Shown one piece after another: positions 8,945-17,472 of a DNA stretch of 40,156 bases. Source of the stretch: Azoarcus taiwanensis (GTDB taxonomy: Bacteria > Pseudomonadota > Gammaproteobacteria > Burkholderiales > Rhodocyclaceae); the NCBI RefSeq assembly GCF_012910885.1, contig NZ_WTVM01000020.1:1-40156 (forward strand). The letters are read 5' to 3'. Numbering within the stretch: position 1 is the stretch's first letter; each line of letters starts with the position of its first letter. The position numbers and the translations under genes were made by a program. The notes below the pieces were generated by a model, which saw only the letters and a program-made list of their open reading frames with translations, ran no database searches and had not been told where the DNA came from.

Positions 8945-10803
8945 GTGCACAGCCGACACCCATCCATCGCAGCAACGACTTCGTCATCAAGTTCGCCAAC
9001 GTCAACGGCTCGGGCTCGGCGTCGGCAAACGAATTGTTCGCCCGTGCGATCATCCGCATGGGCGTTCCGGTCACGCCGCGCAACATCTTCCCGTCGAACA
9101 TCCAGGGGCTGCCGACGTGGTACGAGGTGCGCGTCAGCGGCGAAGGCTGGCTGGGCTGCCGTGGCGGCTGCGACATGATGGTCGCGATGAATCCACAGAC
9201 CTGGGATCGCGATCTCGCGGGCTTGGACGCAGGAGGCTACCTGCTGTACGACTCCACCAAACCGATGCCGCGTTCGAAATTCCGCGACGACATCACGGTG
9301 CTGGGGATCCCGCTCACCGCCCTGTGCAACCGGGAATACTCCGACGCCCGCGAGCGCCAACTCTTCAAGAACATGATGTACGTCGGCGCGCTGATCGCGT
9401 TGCTCGACATGGACTTCGCGGTGGCCGAAAGACTCGTCGCCGACCGCTATCGTGGCAAGGACAAACTCATCCAGGCCAACATCAACGCCCTGCGCATCGG
9501 CCACGACTATGCGACCAGCCACCTGGACTGTCCGCTCGGGCTGCGTATCGAAGCGGCCGACAAGGTCGGCAACCGCATTTTCATCGACGGCAACAGTGCC
9601 TGCGGACTCGGCGCGGTGTATGGCGGAGCCACAGTCGCCGCCTGGTATCCGATCACGCCATCCACATCCGTCATCGAGGCCTTCACCGCCTATTGCCGCA
9701 AGTACCGCACCGACCCGGACAACGGTATGGCCCGCTACGCCATCATGCAGGCCGAGGACGAGCTCGCGTCGATCGGCATGGTGATCGGCGCCGGCTGGAA
9801 CGGCGCGCGGGCGTTCACGGCGACGTCCGGCCCCGGCATCTCACTGATGCAGGAGTTTTTCGGTCTCGCCTATTTCGCAGAGGTGCCGGCTGTGGTTTTC
9901 GACGTCCAGCGTGGCAGCCCGTCGACCGGCATGCCCACGCGTACACAGCAGTCCGACCTGCTCGCCTGCGCCTATGCCTCGCACGGCGACACCCGCCATG
10001 TGCTGCTGTTTCCGGAAGACCCCTACGAGTGCTTCGCGCTCGGCGCCCAGGCCTTCGATCTGGCCGAACGTCTGCAAACACCGGTGTTCGTATTGCTCGA
10101 CCTAGACATCGGCATGAACGAACGCCTGTGCGCGCCGTTCGACTGGGACGACGAGCGCCGCTACGACCGCGGCAAACTGATGAGCCATGAAGACCTCGAA
10201 GCCGGCAAGAACTTCGGCCGCTATCTCGACGTCGATGGCGACGGCATTCCCTATCGCACGATCCCGGGCACACATCCTACCAAGGGCGCCTATTTCACGC
10301 GGGGTACGACGCGCAATGCCTACGCCAAATACAGCGAAACCGGCGCCGACTACATCTACAACATGGAACGACTGCGCCGCAAGTTCGCCACCGCTAAGGA
10401 TCTCGTGCCAGGGGCGGTGGCCCGTCCGGCAACGCGTCCTACCCGTATCGGCGCAATCCACTACGGTTCGACGGGTCCGGCAATGGCCGAAGCCCTGGCC
10501 ATGCTCGAGCGCGAGGACATCCACATCGACTCGCTGCGTGTGCGCGCATTCCCGTTTGGCGACGAAGTCATGCAGTTCATCGCCGACCACGACTTCGTCT
10601 TCGTCGTCGAGCAGAATGAAAGCGCACAGCTTCGTTCGCTGCTGATCAACGAGGGCGAGATCGACCCGAAGCGCCTGGTGCGCGTGCTGCACTACGACGG
10701 ATCGCCAATTACCGCACGTTTCATCGCGACCCATATCGCCGAGGCCGTGACCGACCGCAAGGTCAGCCCCATCGGTCAACCCGTTCGCAAGGTGGCGCCA
10801 TGA
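8941..10803 (+). CDS. korA: 2-oxoacid:ferredoxin oxidoreductase, fused gamma-alpha subunit (KorA)
   Basis: This 620-residue subunit fuses the gamma domain (about residues 10-190, starting KFANVNGSGSAS) to the alpha pyrimidine-binding domain (about 200 to the end, with YPITPSTS and the TSGPGISLM loop). Together with KorB it forms the thiamine-diphosphate enzyme that oxidatively decarboxylates a 2-oxoacid with CoA, most likely 2-oxoglutarate to succinyl-CoA, and passes electrons to ferredoxin. The ATG at 8941 overlaps the korC stop (ATGA) and is preceded by a GGAGG-like stretch. The stop overlaps the korB start. Substrate is inferred from the operon type; related enzymes use pyruvate or indolepyruvate. 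Confidence 0.9.
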   Translation: MSAQPTPIHRSNDFVIKFANVNGSGSASANELFARAIIRMGVPVTPRNIFPSNIQGLPTWYEVRVSGEGWLGCRGGCDMMVAMNPQTWDRDLAGLDAGGYLLYDSTKPMPRSKFRDDITVLGIPLTALCNREYSDARERQLFKNMMYVGALIALLDMDFAVAERLVADRYRGKDKLIQANINALRIGHDYATSHLDCPLGLRIEAADKVGNRIFIDGNSACGLGAVYGGATVAAWYPITPSTSVIEAFTAYCRKYRTDPDNGMARYAIMQAEDELASIGMVIGAGWNGARAFTATSGPGISLMQEFFGLAYFAEVPAVVFDVQRGSPSTGMPTRTQQSDLLACAYASHGDTRHVLLFPEDPYECFALGAQAFDLAERLQTPVFVLLDLDIGMNERLCAPFDWDDERRYDRGKLMSHEDLEAGKNFGRYLDVDGDGIPYRTIPGTHPTKGAYFTRGTTRNAYAKYSETGADYIYNMERLRRKFATAKDLVPGAVARPATRPTRIGAIHYGSTGPAMAEALAMLEREDIHIDSLRVRAFPFGDEVMQFIADHDFVFVVEQNESAQLRSLLINEGEIDPKRLVRVLHYDGSPITARFIATHIAEAVTDRKVSPIGQPVRKVAP

Positions 10804-11855
10804 CCTATCTCGCAAAGCCCCGGCTTCTTGCCGCAACTGCGCCCCGTAATGCCCTTGGCTATACCCGCCGCGACTACGAGGGCGCGATCTCGACCTTGTG
10901 CGCCGGATGCGGGCACGATTCGATCAGCGCCGCAATCGTTCAGGCCTGTTTCGATCTGGACATCGAACCTCACCGCGTCGCCAAGCTCTCGGGCATCGGC
11001 TGTTCGAGCAAGACTCCGGACTATTTTCTCGGCAACTCGCACGGTTTCAACAGTGTGCACGGGCGCATGCCGTCGGTGCTGACCGGTGCCGCACTGGCCA
11101 ACCGCAACCTGATCTACCTTGGCGTATCCGGCGACGGCGACTCGGCTTCGATCGGTATCGGCCAGTTCGCGCACGCAATGCGGCGTGGCGTAAACATGAC
11201 CTACATCGTCGAGAACAACGGCGTCTATGGTCTTACCAAGGGCCAATTCTCGGCCACCGCGGACAAGGGCTCGAAGAGCAAACGCGGCGTGGTGAATAGC
11301 GACAATCCGATCGACCTCGCCGCCCTCGCGCTGCAGCTTGGGGCAAGCTACGTCGCCCGCAGTTTCTCGGGCGACAAGGAGCAGCTCGTGCCGCTGATCA
11401 AGGGCGCGCTTCGCCACAATGGCCCTGCGTTCATCGACATCATCAGCCCGTGCGTGACGTTCAACAACCACGCAGGCTCGACCAAGAGCTACGACTATGT
11501 GCGCGAGCATAACGAGGCGGTCAACCGGGTCGAGGTGATTCTGCCGCGTGACCGCATCGAGACCTCGTATCCGCCCGGCTCACTCCGACGCATCGTGCAG
11601 CATGACGGATCCATCCTGCATTTGCGAAAGCTCGGCGAAGACTACGATCCGACCGATCACATTGGCGCGATCAATCATCTCCAGGAGCGCCACGCGCTGG
11701 GCGAGATCGTCACCGGGTTGTTGTATGTGGACAACAGTGCGGAGGACATGCACCGCCACCTGAACACGGTCGAGAAGCCCCTCAACCAGCTCGGCGACGC
11801 CTACCTGTGTCCCGGCAGCAAGGCGCTCGACGCACTCAACGCATCGCTGCGCTGA
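10800..11855 (+). CDS. korB: 2-oxoacid:ferredoxin oxidoreductase beta subunit (KorB)
   Basis: This 351-residue catalytic subunit binds thiamine diphosphate and one 4Fe-4S cluster. The TPP/Mg motif begins GDGD (residues 111-114) and ends at ENN (138-140). Cluster ligands are C34 and C37 (CAGCGH), C68 (GIGCSSK) and C218 (SPCVTFNN), the usual four-cysteine arrangement of KorB and PorB proteins. Its ATG overlaps the korA TGA, giving a strictly coupled korC-korA-korB operon. In related denitrifying aromatic degraders this enzyme supplies reduced ferredoxin for benzoyl-CoA reductase; no such reductase genes are in this window. Confidence 0.92.
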   Translation: MTYLAKPRLLAATAPRNALGYTRRDYEGAISTLCAGCGHDSISAAIVQACFDLDIEPHRVAKLSGIGCSSKTPDYFLGNSHGFNSVHGRMPSVLTGAALANRNLIYLGVSGDGDSASIGIGQFAHAMRRGVNMTYIVENNGVYGLTKGQFSATADKGSKSKRGVVNSDNPIDLAALALQLGASYVARSFSGDKEQLVPLIKGALRHNGPAFIDIISPCVTFNNHAGSTKSYDYVREHNEAVNRVEVILPRDRIETSYPPGSLRRIVQHDGSILHLRKLGEDYDPTDHIGAINHLQERHALGEIVTGLLYVDNSAEDMHRHLNTVEKPLNQLGDAYLCPGSKALDALNASLR

Positions 11856-11914
11856 ACGCGACCGCGCCGGCCTTCAGGCGTCACGAACGAAGGTCTCGGC
11901 GAGCTGAATGCCGT

Positions 11915-12526
11915 TCAAGTCACAGGCGACACGCGAAACACGGCTTCGTCGTCCCAGTGCTCGAGGAGGATGCGCTCGACTCGCTGCTGCCAGAGCCGGC
12001 CGAACAACTCGCGCTCGGCCGCATCCGCTTCGCCACGGATACAGCGCCCGATCAACACGGGCACCTCGGGGGCCGCCGGGACCAGCGAAAGATCGGCCTG
12101 CCCATCCACTGCGGCGCCGTTATCCAGCCGGGTGAAGCGCAGTGCGAGCCGCTGCTCGGCGCCGAAATGCTGCAGATCGCGCCGCACGAACCGTCCTGCC
12201 AAGCCCTTGAAACCACCTGACTGGGCAGCGCCACTAAGCAGGCCAAGGACAGCGGCAGTCACCCCGGTGACCCCCTCCTCCAGCGGCTGCGCAAAGTCGA
12301 TGCGTACGCCGCCACGCTCCGGCAACTCGCCCGGATACAAGGCGGTCAGCGCATGACAGCCCAGAGCGTAAGCCGAAGCGACCGTGGGGCAGGAATGGCC
12401 GGCGAGCTTCACCGCATCCTCGTAGCCGTAGTCGAGAATGCCCTGCTCGGCAGAGCCGAGGAATTCGGCCAGGGGATCGCGCACCCGCAAGTGGGGTACA
12501 TGATGAAAAAAGGCTGGAAAATTCAT
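11915..12526 (-). CDS. FmdE-like protein
   Basis: This 203-residue protein is tentatively placed in the FmdE family because of its N-terminal block containing DAVKLAGHSCPTVASAYALG, where a histidine and a cysteine lie together as in FmdE metal sites, and because of its length. FmdE proteins accompany formylmethanofuran dehydrogenase in methanogens, but bacterial members are widespread and uncharacterised. A weak AGGA lies upstream of the ATG. It is convergent with korB and divergent from the c-di-GMP gene. No molybdenum genes are nearby, so function is unknown. The family call is from memory of the motif and is moderate at best. Confidence 0.5.
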   Translation of the reverse strand: MNFPAFFHHVPHLRVRDPLAEFLGSAEQGILDYGYEDAVKLAGHSCPTVASAYALGCHALTALYPGELPERGGVRIDFAQPLEEGVTGVTAAVLGLLSGAAQSGGFKGLAGRFVRRDLQHFGAEQRLALRFTRLDNGAAVDGQADLSLVPAAPEVPVLIGRCIRGEADAAERELFGRLWQQRVERILLEHWDDEAVFRVSPVT

Positions 12527-12897
12527 TCTGGAATCCTGTCACGGAAGTGTCGGGTCGGCTCTGGGAGGGTATCTCTCCGGCACGGCTGGACATTGATGGC
12601 GATCAAGCCCACCAACCCAACCGCGCGGCAGCCGCGGGGGCTGGTTGGATACCTCAGCCGAGCGCCATCAGCCCTATGGATCACCGAGATCGCTCGCCAG
12701 AAACGGCTTCTGCGTCGCCGGCGCGTCGCGCCCAGCCGGAGTCGGCGATCGGCATACATATGACTTTGGTCAAATGCTCCCGCTTCGCCAAGAGGTAGGA
12801 TGAAATGATATTGTTCGTCTGGGCCAGGCACGCCCGCCTCGCCCGGACCGACGATATCGCCCGAAGCGATGCCACAAGGCAGCAAAGAGAGCGCAAC
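12527..12897. promoter_or_regulatory. divergent intergenic region with a GC-rich hairpin; no gene recognised
   Basis: This 371-bp stretch separates the FmdE-like gene (minus) from the CBS-GGDEF-EAL gene (plus). It contains an inverted repeat with outer arms CCAACC (12617-12622) and GGTTGG (12643-12648) around CGCGGC-A-GCCGCG (12624-12636). No T-run follows on either strand. I did not recognise a GEMM c-di-GMP riboswitch or another known RNA. An upstream in-frame ATG at 12805 for the plus gene was considered but not chosen. Both promoters presumably lie here but cannot be assigned with confidence. Confidence 0.35.
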
Positions 12898-15507
12898 ATG
12901 AACAAACCCGCGGAAACCGAAGTCTGTCTGACTGAGCGGGACCCTTCACCAGCCAGCGAGCAGGCTTCCCAGTGCTTGCTCGGCTGTGTCGCGCTGTCCG
13001 ACCTGATCTCGGACGACATATCGGTCGGCGAGGTTGTGCGCCCCTTCATTCTCGAATGTGGGCCAGACACCGAGGTCTGCGAAGCCGCCAGACGGATGAG
13101 CGAGGCGCATGTGAGCTCGATCCTGGTGGTCGAGTGCGACTCGGTACTGGGTATCTGGACCGAACGCGACGCGCTGATGCTCGATCTCGGTCTGGAGGAT
13201 TCCCTGAATCGACCGATTCGCGAGGTGATGAGCGCCCCGGTCAAATCCATCCCGCAAGACCTGAACATCCGCGAACTCGCAGTTCGCTTTCGTGACGACC
13301 ACGTCCGCCACTATCTCGTCGTGGACGAGGAAGGCCGCCGCCGCGGCATCGTCTCGCAGACCGATGTCGTGCTGAATCAGGGCATCGAACACTACTTGAA
13401 GCTCAAGAGTGTCAGTGCGATCGTCAAGAGCGGTTTCACCCCTTTGTCGAGTGACAGCAACTTGTCGGATGCCACCCGGCTGATGCGCGACAAGGGGTGC
13501 GACGCGGTGGCAGTCACCTACCCGGAAGGCGGATTCGGAATCCTGACGGAGCGCGATGTCACCCGGCTGATCGCCGCGCGCAGCGCCGCACGAAGCGTTG
13601 GGGAGGTTGCCAGTCGTCCGCTGCTCACGGTAGACGTCAGAACCAGCCTCTACCGGGTTCGCTGTCTGCTCGCCGACCGAGGCATCCGCCACATCGGGGT
13701 GGTGGACGAATCCGGCGCCCTCGCGGACCTGATCAGTTTCAGCGACATCCTCACCGGCATGGAGCTCGCCTACGTGCGCGAGCTGCAGGAGGCGCTGCGG
13801 GCGCGGGATGCCGAACTCAATGCGTCGCAGCGCGATCTGCGCCTTGCCGAGAAGGTCATCGAGTCATCGCTCGAAGGCATTCTGATCACGGACGAAGCCT
13901 TGCGCATCGTATCGGTGAACCCCGCTTTCACGCGACTGACCGGGTTCACATTCGAAGAAGTGCGCGGACGCTCGCCGGGGGCGTTCAAGTCCGGGCGCCA
14001 CGACGCAAGCTTCTATCGTGCGATGTGGCAATCGATCGATACTTGCGGGTACTGGCAGGGCGAGATCTGGAATCGGCGAAAGAGCGGCGAACTCTACCCC
14101 TCAATGCTGGCCATCACCGCCATACATGACCGCCACGGGCGCCTGACCAATTATGCGGCGTTGTTCAGCGACATCAGCCAGATCAAGGACAGTGAAGAGC
14201 AGATTCGCAATCTCGCCTACTACGACCCGCTGACCAGCCTCCCCAACCGGCGGCTGCTCGAGGACCGTCTGCAGGTCGCCCTCGCGCATGCGCACCGCAG
14301 CCAAACGCGGGTGGCAGTGATGTTCGTCGATCTCGATCGATTCAAGCGGATCAACGACACGCTGGGCCACGAGGTCGGCGACCAGGTGCTGATGGAAATC
14401 GCCCAACGCTTGCGGCACTGTCTGCGCGAGGACGATACGGTCGCGCGAATGGGTGGTGACGAGTTCATCATCGTGCTTGGCGATGTGAAGCATGAAGATG
14501 CACCTGCGCAAGTTGCGTCGAAGATCATCGAAGCGCTGCGTGAACCCGTAGTGATCGACGGACGCGAGCTTGTCATCACCACCAGCATCGGCATCAGCGT
14601 GTATCCGGAGGACGGTGCGGATGCGACGGTGCTGATCAAGAACGCCGACACCGCAATGTATCGGGCCAAGGACGAGGGTCGCAACAGCTTCCAGATGTAT
14701 CAGACGGCGATGAACGCCCGTTCGCTGGAGCACCTGGCGCTGGAGGCCGCTCTGCACCACGCGCTCGAACGCGAAGAGCTGGTGCTGCACTACCAGCCGG
14801 TGGTCGACATCGCCAGCGGCAAGGTAGTCGCGGCCGAGGCGTTGCTGCGCTGGCAGCACCCGGACCTCGGGTTGGTGTCGCCGGCCGATTTCATTCCACT
14901 TGCCGAGGAGACCGGCCTGATCCTGCCGATCGGCGCCTGGGTGTTGCGCGAAGCCTGCCGGCAGCGCCAGTCGTGGGCGAAACAGGGGTTCGAGCTTCCG
15001 AGAATCAAGGTCAACTTGTCCGCACGCCAGTTTCGCGACCCGAATCTCGTATCGCTGATCTCCGGCATCCTCTCGGAAACCGGCATGCCTGCCACCTCGC
15101 TCAACCTCGAGCTGACCGAAAGCGTGCTGATGGACGAGAGCGAGTTCGGCATAGCGGTACTTGCGCGCCTGCGCGATCTCGGCTTGGGACTTGCGCTCGA
15201 CGATTTCGGCACCGGCTATTCGTCGCTGGCCTATCTGAAACGTTTCCCCATCGACGAGCTCAAGATGGACCGGTTGTTCGTGCGCGACGTCGAGCGCAAG
15301 CCGACCGATGCCGCGATCACCCGCGCCATCATCTCGCTGGCCCACAGTCTGGGACAGAAAGTCGTCGTGGAAGGCATCGAAACCCAGGCCCAGCTGGAGA
15401 TTCTCACCGACGGCGGGTGCGACATGGCTCAGGGCTTCCTGTTCAGCAAACCGGTCGCTGCGGCCGAATTCCGGGCCTGGTGCGACGCAAGCAACCGCAA
15501 CACCTGA
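12898..15507 (+). CDS. four-CBS, PAS, GGDEF and EAL domain protein (c-di-GMP metabolism)
   Basis: This 869-residue cytoplasmic signalling protein has two Bateman modules (four CBS repeats, about residues 41-290), a short coiled linker, a PAS domain (about 316-430), a GGDEF domain (about 437-600) and an EAL domain (about 615-868). The diguanylate cyclase signature GGDEF is intact at 519-523, with a product-inhibition I-site RxxD (REDD) five residues upstream. The phosphodiesterase motif EALLRW starts at E647, and DDFGTGYSSL is present. Both activities may therefore be functional. CBS pairs usually bind adenine nucleotides, so energy charge is a plausible input; PAS may bind a cofactor or ligand. 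There are no transmembrane segments. The start at 12898 is preferred over 12805, whose extra 31 residues look non-conserved; the ribosome-binding site is weak (AGAGAG). Confidence 0.92.
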   Translation: MNKPAETEVCLTERDPSPASEQASQCLLGCVALSDLISDDISVGEVVRPFILECGPDTEVCEAARRMSEAHVSSILVVECDSVLGIWTERDALMLDLGLEDSLNRPIREVMSAPVKSIPQDLNIRELAVRFRDDHVRHYLVVDEEGRRRGIVSQTDVVLNQGIEHYLKLKSVSAIVKSGFTPLSSDSNLSDATRLMRDKGCDAVAVTYPEGGFGILTERDVTRLIAARSAARSVGEVASRPLLTVDVRTSLYRVRCLLADRGIRHIGVVDESGALADLISFSDILTGMELAYVRELQEALRARDAELNASQRDLRLAEKVIESSLEGILITDEALRIVSVNPAFTRLTGFTFEEVRGRSPGAFKSGRHDASFYRAMWQSIDTCGYWQGEIWNRRKSGELYPSMLAITAIHDRHGRLTNYAALFSDISQIKDSEEQIRNLAYYDPLTSLPNRRLLEDRLQVALAHAHRSQTRVAVMFVDLDRFKRINDTLGHEVGDQVLMEIAQRLRHCLREDDTVARMGGDEFIIVLGDVKHEDAPAQVASKIIEALREPVVIDGRELVITTSIGISVYPEDGADATVLIKNADTAMYRAKDEGRNSFQMYQTAMNARSLEHLALEAALHHALEREELVLHYQPVVDIASGKVVAAEALLRWQHPDLGLVSPADFIPLAEETGLILPIGAWVLREACRQRQSWAKQGFELPRIKVNLSARQFRDPNLVSLISGILSETGMPATSLNLELTESVLMDESEFGIAVLARLRDLGLGLALDDFGTGYSSLAYLKRFPIDELKMDRLFVRDVERKPTDAAITRAIISLAHSLGQKVVVEGIETQAQLEILTDGGCDMAQGFLFSKPVAAAEFRAWCDASNRNT

Positions 15508-15586
15508 GCCGCGCTCGGGCGTCTGTGTGCCGGTCGATTCATCGGCGCGGTGCGATGGTCCAGCCGCAGCCGCGGCTTGCCGACAA

Positions 15587-16030
15587 TCAGGCTTTGTCGG
15601 GCTTGGGCGCGCTGATCGCGCTCAGCTCGGCGCACACGCGGGCGAACACCTCGGTCGCCTGATCGGGATCGAAGCGGGTCTTCTTGAGCTTCCTGATACC
15701 CATCAGGTCGAGCCGAATATGCTGTGCCGGGGTGATGCCCTCCTGCGCAAGCGTCTCCTTTACGCAGGCGAGCACGCAACCATCAAGCGCCAGTATTGGA
15801 CGACCGGAATGCGCGACGCGCAACAGCGTGGGTACCTTGCCACCTACGCCGGCAATGCACGACATCTCGGCCAGCCCCGCTTCATCGAGCGCGAGCGCGA
15901 CATGGTTGGCCAACTGCGCCGCATTCGAACAGCCGGAACAGGAGTAGACCAGCGGCGGCTTCGCCTCCCTGCGTGACGACTGCGCTTGATTACTGCCGAA
16001 GGTCTCGGTCCCGGCGCCTGCGGTCTTCAT
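15587..16030 (-). CDS. DGC-domain putative zinc-binding protein
   Basis: This 147-residue protein matches the DGC family of putative zinc-binding proteins: an N-terminal CSGCSNAAQLAN block, a middle CIAGVGG segment and the name-giving DGCVLACVKETL. The conserved cysteines are probably metal or redox ligands. The function of the family is not established. The start at 16030 (MKTAGAG) is chosen over 16087 because the upstream extension is Arg-rich and unlike the family; the ribosome-binding site is poor. It lies 81 bp downstream of the ArsD-like gene on the same strand, likely in one operon, which suggests a shared metal(loid)-thiol role. Confidence 0.8.
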   Translation of the reverse strand: MKTAGAGTETFGSNQAQSSRREAKPPLVYSCSGCSNAAQLANHVALALDEAGLAEMSCIAGVGGKVPTLLRVAHSGRPILALDGCVLACVKETLAQEGITPAQHIRLDLMGIRKLKKTRFDPDQATEVFARVCAELSAISAPKPDKA

Positions 16031-16111
16031 CGTGAAACGCTTCCGACTCAATGGTCGCGGGCGCTCGTGCGTTTGAGTCGCCCGCATCTTGAAGATGCCC
16101 GTGCTGCGTGT

Positions 16112-16438
16112 TCAGCAACACCCACCGCAGCAATCGCTCTGCTTTTTCACCGGCTGGAGCGTCGCCGCGGCACCAAGCCAGCGCTCGAACTCCTGCTCCG
16201 TCGGGTAGCGACCCGCCAGCGAGACTTCGCCATCCACCAGCACCAACGGTAGCGCCGACTTGCCGTTTCGCGCAAGAAAACCGGCTACGGTGGGGTTCTG
16301 CTCGAATGCAGCAGCTTGCTGCGTGAGGTCGAAGCAATCAATCGCCTTCCCCTGTTCGCGAACCTGGTCGATCACGGCTGCTCCGGCATCGGCGGAAGCG
16401 GCGGCATTGAAGTCAGCAAAGATCTGGATACTGGTCAT
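16112..16438 (-). CDS. ArsD-like protein lacking the N-terminal cysteine pair
   Basis: This 108-residue protein is recognisable as an ArsD homologue by IQIF at the start, the NPTVAGFLARNG helix, LPLVLVDGEV, and AGRYPTEQEFERW. ArsD is the arsenic metallochaperone and weak repressor of ars operons. In characterised ArsD three N-terminal cysteines (C12, C13, C18) bind As(III); aligned without gaps, all three are alanines here (NAAASADAG). The C-terminal vicinal cysteines are kept (DCCGGCC), as in the dispensable C-terminal pairs of ArsD. No arsA, arsB, arsC or arsR is nearby. The start at 16438 has a GGGTGA upstream. It probably no longer delivers arsenite to ArsA; its real role is unknown. Confidence 0.75.
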   Translation of the reverse strand: MTSIQIFADFNAAASADAGAAVIDQVREQGKAIDCFDLTQQAAAFEQNPTVAGFLARNGKSALPLVLVDGEVSLAGRYPTEQEFERWLGAAATLQPVKKQSDCCGGCC

Positions 16439-16590
16439 GAATTCACCCAAAAGCGTTTACAGAAAGATCGGCTCCGCCACACGACGGGCGGAAACCGGCG
16501 TGTGAATGCTGAGCCTTCCACGAGTGCGAGTAAATGACCTGGAATAAGAAACACACAGGCTGAACGTGACCATGCTGTCCGCTCCCCGGG

Positions 16591-17472
16591 TCAGCCTGCA
16601 TCCTGGCGCCCCCTATCTTCGGGGCCCACCTTGTCCCGGCGGTTGATGACATGGGCCGAAGGCGTGTCCCGAAACGGCATCGCCAGCATGCCGGCGAGCC
16701 GGTCTGCCTGGCGCGCGTCGCGAAACTCGGTGAGGCCGATGAGCATGCCGACGTGGCCATCCCTCGGCTGCGCGCGATAGGTCCCGAACAACCTGTCCCA
16801 CCAGGGCAGGCAGAAGCCGTAGTTGGAGTTGGTTTCGACTTCATACACCGAGTGATGTACTCGATGCATGTCGGGCGTCACGACGAACAATCGCAGCACG
16901 CGGTCCGCCGCTGCGGGCAGGCGGACGTTGCCATGGTTGAACATCGAGGTCGCGTTGAGCAACACCTCGAAGATCACGACAGCGACCACCGGTGGACCGA
17001 GCACCACGATGGTCGCGAACTTGATCAGCATCGACAGCACGATCTCAAGCGGATGAAAGCGTGCGCCAGTAGTGACGTCGTAGTCCAGATCCGCATGGTG
17101 CACCCGGTGCAGCCGCCAGAGCAGCGGAACCGCGTGGACCATGACGTGCTGCAGCCAGATCACGAAATCCATCGCCACCACTGCCAGCAGGATCGCCATC
17201 CACAGCGGCAGATCGATCAGGTTGAACACGCCCCAGCCATGGGCCGCACAGAAGGCCGCGACGCCGACCGCGGCCGCGGGAAACAGCAGCCTGACGATGA
17301 GCGTATTGAGCGCGACAATGCCGAGGTTCGACGCCCAGCGCACTGTGCGCCCAAGTGTCAACGCCCGACGCGGCGCGAGCACCTCCCAGAGCGCCACTGC
17401 AGCGAAGACGCCAATGAAGAAACCGAGCCGGATCAGAGGCTCGCTGTCGAGAATGAGGGTTTCCAGAGTCAT
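16591..17472 (-). CDS. fatty acid hydroxylase/sterol desaturase superfamily membrane protein
   Basis: This 293-residue integral membrane protein has about four hydrophobic helices in the first 190 residues and the three histidine boxes of the di-iron sterol desaturase/fatty acid hydroxylase family: QHVMVH, HRVHHAD and the C-terminal HRVHHSVYEVETN. An intervening FNHGN segment is also typical. The family hydroxylates or desaturates lipid substrates in the membrane using O2. Bacterial members act on carotenoids, hopanoids, fatty acids or alkyl-glycerol-like lipids, and the substrate here cannot be told. The C-terminal 20 residues are polar. It has no clear ribosome-binding site and is divergent from the DUF3025 gene. 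Confidence 0.88.
   Translation of the reverse strand: MTLETLILDSEPLIRLGFFIGVFAAVALWEVLAPRRALTLGRTVRWASNLGIVALNTLIVRLLFPAAAVGVAAFCAAHGWGVFNLIDLPLWMAILLAVVAMDFVIWLQHVMVHAVPLLWRLHRVHHADLDYDVTTGARFHPLEIVLSMLIKFATIVVLGPPVVAVVIFEVLLNATSMFNHGNVRLPAAADRVLRLFVVTPDMHRVHHSVYEVETNSNYGFCLPWWDRLFGTYRAQPRDGHVGMLIGLTEFRDARQADRLAGMLAMPFRDTPSAHVINRRDKVGPEDRGRQDAG

Noticed and set aside
12805-12897. Upstream in-frame start for the CBS-GGDEF-EAL protein
   Set aside because: The extra 31 residues are Arg-rich and resemble no N-terminal domain; the ATG at 12898 is closer to the expected start.
12527-12897. Possible c-di-GMP or molybdenum-cofactor riboswitch
   Set aside because: No conserved GEMM or Moco RNA core was recognised by eye; a covariance-model search would be needed.
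14101-15345. A 414-codon minus-strand frame opposite the GGDEF-EAL region
   Set aside because: The plus-strand GGDEF and EAL domains are unambiguous, and the antisense product has no motif.
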